From assembly GCF_002802865.1 (NCBI RefSeq), contig NZ_PGLQ01000002.1, positions 158,110 to 222,109 on the forward strand: a stretch of 64,000 nt of DNA, in the 5' to 3' direction. The position numbers were made by a program, and so were the translations under genes. The DNA comes from Bifidobacterium scaligerum (GTDB taxonomy: Bacteria; Actinomycetota; Actinomycetes; Actinomycetales; Bifidobacteriaceae). The notes under the pieces are model-generated. The model searched no databases. It was not told where the DNA came from and saw nothing but the letters and a program-made list of their open reading frames with translations. The first letter of the stretch is position 1. Each line of letters opens with the position of its first letter. This document shows positions 28,001 through 35,041 of the stretch, in pieces.

Positions 28001-31000
28001 CGTGATATCGGTGCCGGTCGCCTCGACGGTCATACCGCGGCGGTAGCCGATTACGGACGAGCTCTTGACCACAGGCACGAATACGTTCAGAGCGCTCACG
28101 AGCTTGCTCAGGTTGGCTTTGATAAGGCCCAGTACGTCGATTGTGCCGAATTTCGCGGCACCGCCGGATTCCATTGAGCCGGCGAAGCCACCAGCTGCGC
28201 GCATGGCCTTGACCTGCTTGGTGTCTTGCGCCAGACCGTTGGTCACGGTGCCGGAACGCATCAGACCGACGTATCCACCGGCCACACCGCCTTGGGAAGC
28301 GTTGGCGTTCTGGTCGTAATCGGTACGGCCGGCGACCACGTTCGTACCGTAAATATAGGTGTCGATAGCCTTGTTGAGGTCATCGCGCGAACCGATTTTA
28401 AGCAGTTCAGCGAATTCCTTGCCGTACCCACCTCGCGTACCAACGGCATCAGCCCATGCCTTCCAAGTGTCGTAATCGAGGTTGCGCAAGGGTCCGGTGA
28501 CCTGCGTGTTCTCATCAGTCGGGTAGGCCACGCCGAGCGCACCGAGCAGGTTGCCGACTTCGATCAAGCCGAATAGCAGACTCAGGCTGCCGGTTTCGGC
28601 GGTGTCGGCCGCCTCCATGAATCCGGTATAACCGCCGGCGAATTCAGCACCGTACACGCTGCGGATGCGGGCAGCGGATGCAGTGCGCAGGGTGCCCGTG
28701 TAATGGTTGTTGCCATCGTTCTCGCTCTTCCAGGGCGCGTTGTTCATGCCCCAGATGTGGCCGCCTTCATCGTGGCCCACGTATCCGCCGGCCATGCCGC
28801 GCAGAGCGTTCTTGTCAGATGCCGCCTGAGCGCGGACAGCGCCGCCGCAGGGCACGGCGTCAGTGGATGAGTTACGGATCGTCGGCACGAAGTCCTGCAA
28901 CAGGGAGGCGAACGTACCACCGGCGCTGACGAGGCCTTTGAGAATGGTGAACGTCGAATCCTCGTTGCCGAGCACGTTGGCCACGTCGCCGGGCGCGATG
29001 CCGCCCGCATAGCCGCCGGCAGTGATCTGGCCGATGATATAGGCGAAGTTATGCGCGTTCGAATCCTGAATATGGCCGCCCATGATGCGGCCCGCGAAAC
29101 CGCCGGCCTCACCGAGCGGGTTATCGGCACTGCCCGCAGTGGGAATGCCATTGCCCAGCTCGGTGTTCTTTTCGCTGGTGTCGCTGGCGATCACCGCATA
29201 GCCTGCGGCCGCGCCGGTCACGTCGGAGTGTTCGATGGTGGAGACGACGACGGAAAGCACGCTGGTCACATCGGTAAGCGTGATGCCCTTGCCGAGCAGC
29301 TGGATGCCCTTGCCCACGGATGCGGCGGAACCGATATCCATGAATCCGATGTAACCGCCGGCGTAGCGCTTGGCGGAAACCGCGTAGGCACTCTGCTTGG
29401 CATCGAAATAGGTGCTGCCGTCGGTGCCTTCGAGAGCTTTGGGCTCAGTGACCTTGGTGTAGCGCAACTGAGTCACATCACTGTGCGAGACCTGCACGCC
29501 GGAACCGTAGCCGATGTAGCCGCCGGCCGAGCCGGACGTGGAATCCGTAGCATCGATGCGATCGGTGGAGACCACAAGACCAGGATTGTTCAAATCGCTC
29601 GGATCACCACCGCTGATCTTCTCGACGGTGGATGCGTCGGAATGTACGGAAGCGTAGGAGATAAGCGGCACATATCCCTGCACGACCTGCAGCAGGCTGG
29701 AAGCGTCAACCGTACCAAGCTTGCCAAGCAGACTGATGCCGCCGTTGCCCGCAGAGACGAGCGCACCGGAGACGACCTTGCCGCCGAATCCGCCTGCATA
29801 GGCACCGCCGGTCACATGATCGATATTGACGACCGCCGCGTATCCAGCTGCGGTGACGGTTGTCTGCACAGTAGCCAACGTGGTGTCGTCAGCGAGTTCC
29901 TTGTCGGTGAACTGGTTCACTTTTCCGGACTGGAAATTGCCGGCAAAGCCGCCCGCGATATCGCCCTCGACATAGCCGCCGTTGACATAGGATACGGTCG
30001 CGTCCTTGTAGTTCGGAATCAGGTACGGCACCGCGCCAAGCAGGTCATCGACGGAAAGCAGGTTGCTGCCGACGAGTGCGTCCAACACGGGCGTCTTGCC
30101 GTCCTTGTCGCCCGCGTCGGCGTTGTCGACCGCATCCGCGAGACCGCCGGTGGTCGAGTATCCGACGAAACCACCGGCCACGCCGTCCGACTTGGTTTTG
30201 TCAGCGGTGACCGATTTGAGGCTCAGCACATGGCTTTCGCGGGTTTTGGTGGAGTTGGCCTGACCATAGAAGCCACCAGCCGCAAATCGGTTTTTGTCGC
30301 CGTCGGTCACACCGGTCGCCTTGACCGTAAAACCGCTCGCGACACCGGTGACATTCGACTTGTTCACCTCGACTGACGAGTATTGCGCTACAGACAGAAG
30401 CCCGGAGAGTTTGATCAGGTCGAGCACATTCAATCCGGTGGCACCGACCGCCGACCCCGGTCCAGAGAAGCCGATGAATCCGCCGACTTCGCCAGTGGCA
30501 GACAGGCTCGCCAGATTCGTAAGGTTCACGTTCGTCACGTCGCCGCCGGTGGCGCAGCCGATCGCACCGCCCGCGTAATAGTCGCCGGCGGAAACGGTCA
30601 GACCGTCGGCCGGACCGGTGACTTCGACGTTCTCGACAAGGAACGTGGCGAATTCGCCGAGCTTCTTCAATGTGTTGGTATCGCCGATCTGCAGCACACT
30701 GTTCAGCAGTCCGGCCACCATAACCGGCTGGAGGCTGCCGGCAATGCCGCCGGCATACGATTTCGCGGCGCTCACCTTGGCAAGTCCGGTAACTGTGGTC
30801 GTGCTGCTGGCCGGATATACACGGCGCGGATGCAACGTCGTGTCGTATTTCCAATACGACAGCTTGTTGAGGTTGGTCTCGCTGGAATCTCCGATCGTGA
30901 CGCCTGAGCCAAGACCAACGATGCCACCGGCATAATCACCCTTGGATTCGACGGCAATCGCACCGTTCATTGACAGACCCACAATGGCGGACGGCTTCAC

Positions 31001-33445
31001 ACCGGCAACGGACAGGAGTTCGCCGGCGCTCGCACCGCTGCCGTCACCCAACAGGTTGGTGACCGCCTTGACGAGCTGCTTGAGCAACGATCCATTCGTG
31101 GCGTCACCGCTGCCGAGCTCCAATCCCCAACCGACGGATGCGCAACCGGTGAATCCACCGGCATATGATGTAGTTGCGGTTACCGTCGTACTACCGGTCA
31201 TCGTGTCGTTGACCGCATATGAGTTGGCCATCGCGCCGGAGAAGCCGCCCGCGTAGTTCGCCGCGGTCACGGTCACACCACCGGTGGCGGTGAGTGTGCT
31301 GTTTTCGATGAGGCTCTGCGGGCGCAATGCGGACATGAGATCGACACCGAGCGAATTGAGCAATCCACCGACGTTGCCGTTGCGTGATACGCCCGCGAAG
31401 CCGCCGGCATAATCCGAAGCGAGCACGGTGAACGCGTTTTGGCTGGTCACCGACGAGTTCTCAATGATTGCACCGATCTGCGCGCCGACGAAGCCGCCGG
31501 CCTGCGGCTTGTCAGCGCTGCCGAGCGTCGTGCCTTCCTTGAAGTTCGTGACGGTGCTGTTCGAGATGACCGGATTGTAGTAGCCGACCGGAACCAGCGC
31601 GTTCAAGCCAAGCGTGCCGTTGAGCAGCCATGTCACCAAATCGCCGAGGCCGAGGAACGGGATGACGTTGAGAACCTTCGCCAGCAACTTGGCGAGAGCA
31701 TCCACAATATCGGAGACCACGTCGTACCGGGTTGCGCCTTCGACGTATCCGGCGAAGCCGCCGGTCATATTGCCCACGCTGGAGACCTTGACGTCTTCCA
31801 CTGCACAATTCGTGACCTTCACATCACCGTAGATGCGGCCGGCAAAAGCACCGGTTGCCAAGTTCGAGGGATTGTCCTTATGCAGGGACAGCAGATCCTG
31901 AAGATCCAGATCGACATCGACTTTGCCGAACGTGATGAGTTTCAGCGCAGTCAACAGCCCGTCGAGCAACAATCCGACGGCCGTAGTCAATGAATTCAGC
32001 AATGTTGGCGGCACATACGCTTCAGAGGCGTTGTTCGTCACCGATACATCGCTGAGTTTGACGTTTGTCACCGTCACCGTACCAGAACTGGCCAGGCTGC
32101 CACCGGACAGATTCGTGTCTGATGTAAGCGACGAGAAGAAGCCAATGCCTTGCTGCTCATTGACGTTCATCTTCGGTCCGGCCTGCTCGACCGTCACGTG
32201 CGAGATCGTCGGGCGGGCGGCAGTATCGTTCACGCTCACGCCGTCGGTGCCGAGCGTGCTCCATAGGGTACCGGCGGCGGTGTCCTTGCTCATCGCGCCG
32301 ATCATCGTGCCGAGAAATCGCAGCGGACTCCAGTTCGTGTTGGCCGCATCGGCGGCATTGGAGCTCAGATCGATGTCGCGGAAGATGATGTAGTTCTCGG
32401 TGTTGGTGTATTTGAGACCGGTGTTGGGACCATAGGTCTTGTCGGTCACGTCCAGTCGATTGCCGGATGCATCCTTGACGAAATATTTGGTGCGTTTGTC
32501 GCCGACGAGGATGCCGCCGCCGTCATGGTCGCTGAATGTGCCGTTGTGCAACGTCTGATTGGAGGCGAGATCCGCGTCGCCGTCGTACGCAATCGACTCT
32601 GCCTCGCTGTCGACCCATTCAAGTTTCGGCACAATTGACGTTCCCGTGTTGGTGAGCGTCTGCTGAACTTTATAGACAGTACCGCCTGTGACCGCCTTAT
32701 CGGAGCCGATGGCGCGCAACTGCTGCTCGTTGCCGATGAGGATATAGGTCTTGCCGTTGATGGTTTTGGTGACCTGACCGGCGAAGTCACGACCACCTAA
32801 CGTTGCGGCTGCAGCGTTCGTAGCATTATCCGCAGCGTTACCGTCTGCGGCATCGGCATCCGAGCTGTCCGTATCACCGGCTTGCTCACCATCGGCGTTG
32901 TCTGATGCGGCGTCGCTGGACTGACTGTCGTCGTTTGCCGTATCCGTGTCAGTTCCGGCGTTTCCAGAGGCCTCGCCAGAATCCGCAGTGGAGTCAGACG
33001 AATCAGGAGTCTGATTGGCACCTGACGCGTCACCGGACTGATCGGAGTCAGTAGAACCGGCATTGCTATCTGCGCCATTGTTGTCATCAAGGATGGTTTT
33101 GGTGCTGAACGGGGTTTGGGAATCCGTGGAGAATTGATCAATCGTGCGAGTCGTTGCCGCAGTGGCATCAGCATGCGTACCAGTAGTGCGTTTCAGCGCT
33201 TCGGCCGCAGACACAACAGCGTTATCAGTGACTACGGTTCCATTGGAGATTACGGTCACACCCGAAGACGAACCGGAGACCACGGTACCGGTGGAGGTCT
33301 GTGCATATGCGGTAGGAATTGCGCTTGTCAACATCATTGCAGAGGCCACGATGCTGGCGATGACACGGACACCCTTCCAGGCATGCTTCGCCGGCTCCGT
33401 TTTCATGGAGCCCCGGGACCTACGAGAAACCGGCCCTACGCGCAT
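25064..33445 (-). CDS. Giant sortase-anchored surface protein, probable pilus tip adhesin
   Basis: 2793 residues from the ATG at 33445 (AAGGAGAGGTGGAG upstream; an in-frame GTG at 33454 is the alternative). A long signal peptide ends near residue 48 (PTAYA). A Ser/Asp-rich segment follows (about 90-190). The bulk is dozens of imperfect repeats carrying AGGF(A/V/I)G and GGYxGY blocks, similar to the GLUG-type motif of adhesins and likely a beta-solenoid. Near the end is a CnaB-type domain (VDLTLQKVWRDYGSK with YTYTVSETA), then LPDTG, a hydrophobic helix and RRRGRHVSQ. First gene of the operon, before the shaft pilin, as tip adhesins usually are. Ligand unknown. Confidence 0.9.
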   Translation of the reverse strand: MRVGPVSRRSRGSMKTEPAKHAWKGVRVIASIVASAMMLTSAIPTAYAQTSTGTVVSGSSSGVTVISNGTVVTDNAVVSAAEALKRTTGTHADATAATTRTIDQFSTDSQTPFSTKTILDDNNGADSNAGSTDSDQSGDASGANQTPDSSDSTADSGEASGNAGTDTDTANDDSQSSDAASDNADGEQAGDTDSSDADAADGNAADNATNAAAATLGGRDFAGQVTKTINGKTYILIGNEQQLRAIGSDKAVTGGTVYKVQQTLTNTGTSIVPKLEWVDSEAESIAYDGDADLASNQTLHNGTFSDHDGGGILVGDKRTKYFVKDASGNRLDVTDKTYGPNTGLKYTNTENYIIFRDIDLSSNAADAANTNWSPLRFLGTMIGAMSKDTAAGTLWSTLGTDGVSVNDTAARPTISHVTVEQAGPKMNVNEQQGIGFFSSLTSDTNLSGGSLASSGTVTVTNVKLSDVSVTNNASEAYVPPTLLNSLTTAVGLLLDGLLTALKLITFGKVDVDLDLQDLLSLHKDNPSNLATGAFAGRIYGDVKVTNCAVEDVKVSSVGNMTGGFAGYVEGATRYDVVSDIVDALAKLLAKVLNVIPFLGLGDLVTWLLNGTLGLNALVPVGYYNPVISNSTVTNFKEGTTLGSADKPQAGGFVGAQIGAIIENSSVTSQNAFTVLASDYAGGFAGVSRNGNVGGLLNSLGVDLMSALRPQSLIENSTLTATGGVTVTAANYAGGFSGAMANSYAVNDTMTGSTTVTATTSYAGGFTGCASVGWGLELGSGDATNGSLLKQLVKAVTNLLGDGSGASAGELLSVAGVKPSAIVGLSMNGAIAVESKGDYAGGIVGLGSGVTIGDSSETNLNKLSYWKYDTTLHPRRVYPASSTTTVTGLAKVSAAKSYAGGIAGSLQPVMVAGLLNSVLQIGDTNTLKKLGEFATFLVENVEVTGPADGLTVSAGDYYAGGAIGCATGGDVTNVNLTNLASLSATGEVGGFIGFSGPGSAVGATGLNVLDLIKLSGLLSVAQYSSVEVNKSNVTGVASGFTVKATGVTDGDKNRFAAGGFYGQANSTKTRESHVLSLKSVTADKTKSDGVAGGFVGYSTTGGLADAVDNADAGDKDGKTPVLDALVGSNLLSVDDLLGAVPYLIPNYKDATVSYVNGGYVEGDIAGGFAGNFQSGKVNQFTDKELADDTTLATVQTTVTAAGYAAVVNIDHVTGGAYAGGFGGKVVSGALVSAGNGGISLLGKLGTVDASSLLQVVQGYVPLISYASVHSDASTVEKISGGDPSDLNNPGLVVSTDRIDATDSTSGSAGGYIGYGSGVQVSHSDVTQLRYTKVTEPKALEGTDGSTYFDAKQSAYAVSAKRYAGGYIGFMDIGSAASVGKGIQLLGKGITLTDVTSVLSVVVSTIEHSDVTGAAAGYAVIASDTSEKNTELGNGIPTAGSADNPLGEAGGFAGRIMGGHIQDSNAHNFAYIIGQITAGGYAGGIAPGDVANVLGNEDSTFTILKGLVSAGGTFASLLQDFVPTIRNSSTDAVPCGGAVRAQAASDKNALRGMAGGYVGHDEGGHIWGMNNAPWKSENDGNNHYTGTLRTASAARIRSVYGAEFAGGYTGFMEAADTAETGSLSLLFGLIEVGNLLGALGVAYPTDENTQVTGPLRNLDYDTWKAWADAVGTRGGYGKEFAELLKIGSRDDLNKAIDTYIYGTNVVAGRTDYDQNANASQGGVAGGYVGLMRSGTVTNGLAQDTKQVKAMRAAGGFAGSMESGGAAKFGTIDVLGLIKANLSKLVSALNVFVPVVKSSSVIGYRRGMTVEATGTDITHTNGFAGGYVGYASGAQIWGDATFSDADKSDDRWTIGSTHKDYTATGCNVSNLRRVKGTNAVGGYAGLITAAGVAEVNTNASEGILQKLLDAVISTPNDLAQVVQATVSTVRGASVSSVKDEQSAAAWGFTVEGAYTVDGTTKYARAAGGFAGSMKAVVAGSKNGGTSATDTLKVDGLRGVEGGQYAGGFFGQADTTAVASVAGTDGTAGSDQSAKLLLGLIKAGNISALEAFRPYIYHAEVNGVADGIQIRAHDASKQGILDSKRYTGAAGGFGGGLINGTVDFGTVTNLNSVNGVNYAGGFVGHLGKAGTLDVDNAQVSKLLGATAGVLDIWGSHVDDSKVSGITNGFTVAVSHQGEKYAAGTDAATGREVAGGFAGYADLARVSRSTVADLKKVSSGEIAGGFVGETTMAYLVDTEVSSVLLDVILKVVNALLKLLYASQLQNLGVIDLGSWFPAIKDVFDLKVLAEGNVLYVNLFGLKISVGLSKKSTENQQQTDLAIITIGDSTVKLPCSESGVDEDQLRTNLKVTLIKGNRTKVTNSSVQGIAVGYDVFGGGATQDSNGEEKLATGYAGGFAGLNTEGVLQGNSMTYADTIRGTSGLVDPFAVTTLKSNWKFESKNNILGKDDNGKYNTYRIYRTHDDAAGEAMPSAADSDKPFASRVIDTGDGTLNTGLDRWDVEYYHIINAYDSATASSGAAGDETATWVGIKDATIKRSPKTGDKDMSTSKAMDAYVSPAKAVLMLDKAVDDNNGGLTPEPDDGQDPCGEDGCQTVDLTLQKVWRDYGSKTRPDAVELTITAHYTDANGNVITPDGITCYDGGCDSGKPQDNPWTVRLTAKDGASPWTDTWRTKVTGLPVARVDKDANGNDIVRYYTYTVSETAIITHDDDGKEIRKTPADADYVASVTYGTKRTGNANNNKEYVATVTNTFPLPDTGGEGTRMFALMAFILIGLGVAWYVRDGSGSGTSRRRGRHVSQ

Positions 33446-33948
33446 TTTCTCCACCTCTCCTTACTGCGGAGTCAACGATTCGGGAAAGTGATTTATATGA
33501 ATACCCCCTTACCACGACGAGCAATTAGACAAATAGGCATAAATTGCCCTTTATTACCACATGTTAACTAAACATGACATTCAGATACGTATAACGTGGG
33601 ATTTGAGGTATTTCTTTATATTTTCAGCATTAACGCTGTTAATATGCACATGCTTGTTATCGCTCACAGCACAAACTTTGCACAAAATGAAACAATGCTC
33701 ACACTGTAGACACGCCGAAGCGTTCGGGGGCACATACCACCTGAAATCGAGGGCGTTCCGCGCTGTGCCCGCATGCCATATATACCCATATTCAGTCAGC
33801 CACGCCGCGACAACCAACAATCCGCCGGATGCCTCGTGGGGATGTGTTGATGAGATACCTCGTTGGGCACTTCACACATGGTCTACATACAGCATTGGCT
33901 CATGCGTTGCATAGGCCCTCTCGATTTACGCTCATTATGAAACATCGC
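33446..33948. promoter_or_regulatory. Long AT-richer divergent intergenic region of the pilus operon
   Basis: About 500 bases without a credible gene, between the divergent adhesin and ribU genes, with lower GC than the surroundings. It holds two inverted repeats: CATGTTAACTAAACATG at 33560-33576 and ATTAACGCTGTTAAT at 33629-33643. Both contain GTTAA and may bind a regulator of the pilus operon. A C5 run is present at 33504-33508. A minus-strand promoter could not be fixed: TATTCAT and TATAAA are candidate -10 boxes without a good -35. Short open frames here have no ribosome site and read like non-coding DNA. Confidence 0.5.
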
Positions 33949-33977
33949 TTGCTTCAGTCCTGCATATGGCGTATGAA
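33949..33977 (+). promoter_or_regulatory. Promoter of the ribU transcript
   Basis: -35 TTGCTT at 33949-33954 and -10 TATGAA at 33972-33977 with a 17-base spacer. The expected start point, about 33984, falls just before the first base-paired part of the FMN riboswitch, which supports the assignment. Confidence 0.65.
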
Positions 33978-33987
33978 TAAGCCTGTC

Positions 33988-34127
33988 AGTTTCAGGGAAG
34001 GTGCAATTCCTTACTGGCGGTAACCGGCACCCCGGGATTCATAACGGGGCAAGCAGGAAGCCCGCGACCCGCAAAAGCGGCTGATCCGGTGAAAATCCGG
34101 AGCCAACGGTTACAGTCCGGATGGAAG
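33988..34127 (+). ncRNA. FMN riboswitch (RFN element)
   Basis: Conserved blocks appear in the RFN order: TTCAGGGAAGGTGCAATTCC, CTGGCGGT, AGCCCGCGA, CTGATCCGGTGAAAATCCGG, AGCCAACGGTTACAGTCC and GGATGGAAGA. The aptamer senses FMN and represses riboflavin synthesis or uptake genes. It ends only about 16 bases before the ribU ATG, with the ribosome site in those bases and no terminator hairpin between, so control is most likely at translation initiation. Confidence 0.96.
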
Positions 34128-34142
34128 AAACGAGGACTCAAT

Positions 34143-34790
34143 ATGAGTGTATCTTCGCGTATCCGCATGCAATTCGTTCGTTCCGTCGCACCTGCGGCCG
34201 AGGGGGCTGCTTCCGACGCTTCCAGCACTGCCAAACTCGGCTCTCACAATACAGGTGTGGCCGATTCCGGCCGTTGGTCCACCCGGCGCATCGCCATGTA
34301 CGCGCTGTTCGTGGCGTTGGCAATGGTCACCAGCTTCATCGAGTTCCCGATCACGCCCGTGACCTGGCTTAAATACGATCCTTCCGGCATCGTATGCCTG
34401 ATCGCCGGCTTCGCATATGGCCCATCCGCCGCAGTCATCGTTTCCGTACTGGGCTTCGTGCCGCACATGTTCGCCGACCCGTGGGGTTCCTTGATGGCGG
34501 TGCTGGTGGCCCTGTGCCTTTCGGTTCCGGCTTCGCTGATCTACCGCAAGGTTCGTTCCCGCAAGGGCGCAGCCCTTGGCATTCTGGCCGGTGCCGTGTT
34601 GGCTATCGTTGCCGCGCTGCTCGGCAATCTGGTGGTCACCCCGATTTACGCGCATATGTCGTACGCCGCAGTCGCAGCAATGATTCTGCCGATTCTGCTG
34701 CCGTTCAATGTGGCCAAGATGGCGATTCACGCGGTGGTGACGTTCCTGATCTACAAGCCAATCTCCAACCTGCTCGCCAAGCAGCAGTGA
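34143..34790 (+). CDS. ribU: Riboflavin ECF transporter S component
   Basis: 215 residues from the ATG at 34143 with GAGG seven bases upstream; a longer frame would begin inside the riboswitch. After about 45 residues of variable N-terminus come five or six membrane segments starting RRIAMYALFVALAMVTSFIEFPI and including YDPSGIVCLIAGFAYGP, the latter matching the substrate-side loop of RibU proteins. It binds riboflavin and works with an energy-coupling module. The FMN riboswitch upstream identifies the substrate class, and the EcfA-EcfA-EcfT fusion encoded 250 bases downstream is the likely partner. The stop codon overlaps the first downstream palindrome. Confidence 0.93.
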   Translation: MSVSSRIRMQFVRSVAPAAEGAASDASSTAKLGSHNTGVADSGRWSTRRIAMYALFVALAMVTSFIEFPITPVTWLKYDPSGIVCLIAGFAYGPSAAVIVSVLGFVPHMFADPWGSLMAVLVALCLSVPASLIYRKVRSRKGAALGILAGAVLAIVAALLGNLVVTPIYAHMSYAAVAAMILPILLPFNVAKMAIHAVVTFLIYKPISNLLAKQQ

Positions 34791-34832
34791 TCGTATGATC
34801 GCCGTCAGCGCGGCCGGCCGTCATACGATCAC
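34787..34832. repeat. Palindrome after ribU, hairpin 1 of 3
   Basis: Perfect 12-bp arms GTGATCGTATGA and TCATACGATCAC around 22 GC-rich bases. The left arm includes the ribU stop codon. Confidence 0.85.
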
Positions 34833-34851
34833 GCCGACGGCGATAACTCCG

Positions 34852-34904
34852 AAAAGACACTATGTATGCGGCCGAACCAAACTGCCGCGTACATAGTGTC
34901 TTTT
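34852..34904. terminator. Palindrome after ribU, hairpin 2 of 3, likely bidirectional terminator
   Basis: 17-bp arms GACACTATGTATGCGGC and GCCGCGTACATAGTGTC (one G-T pair) around 11 bases. Flanked by AAAA on the left and TTTT on the right, so it has a short T-run on either strand. Confidence 0.75.
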
Positions 34905-34917
34905 CATGACCCCAAAC

Positions 34918-34964
34918 CGGCGTTATGCACGCGGCATGCTGGTCCGGCCGCATACATAACGCCG
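34918..34964. repeat. Palindrome after ribU, hairpin 3 of 3
   Basis: 17-bp arms CGGCGTTATGCACGCGG and CCGCATACATAACGCCG with two G-T pairs, around 13 bases. No T-run on the plus strand. It lies 78 bases before the ECF fusion gene. Confidence 0.8.
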
Positions 34965-35041
34965 AAACGTACGATACTTACAGAACTTCGAATCCAGCGC
35001 GATCCCAACGCACGCCCCACACAACAGACAGTTAAGGTATT

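Noticed and set aside
33504-33508. C5 run as a phase-variation tract of the pilus promoter
   Set aside because: Five bases is too short to be a convincing slippage tract, and the promoter itself is not fixed.
33561-33914. 117-codon frame upstream of the riboswitch
   Set aside because: No ribosome site, non-typical composition and overlap with candidate regulatory palindromes; treated as non-coding.
34089-34142. Upstream extension of ribU (18 codons)
   Set aside because: It would be encoded within the conserved FMN aptamer and starts with GTG without a ribosome site.
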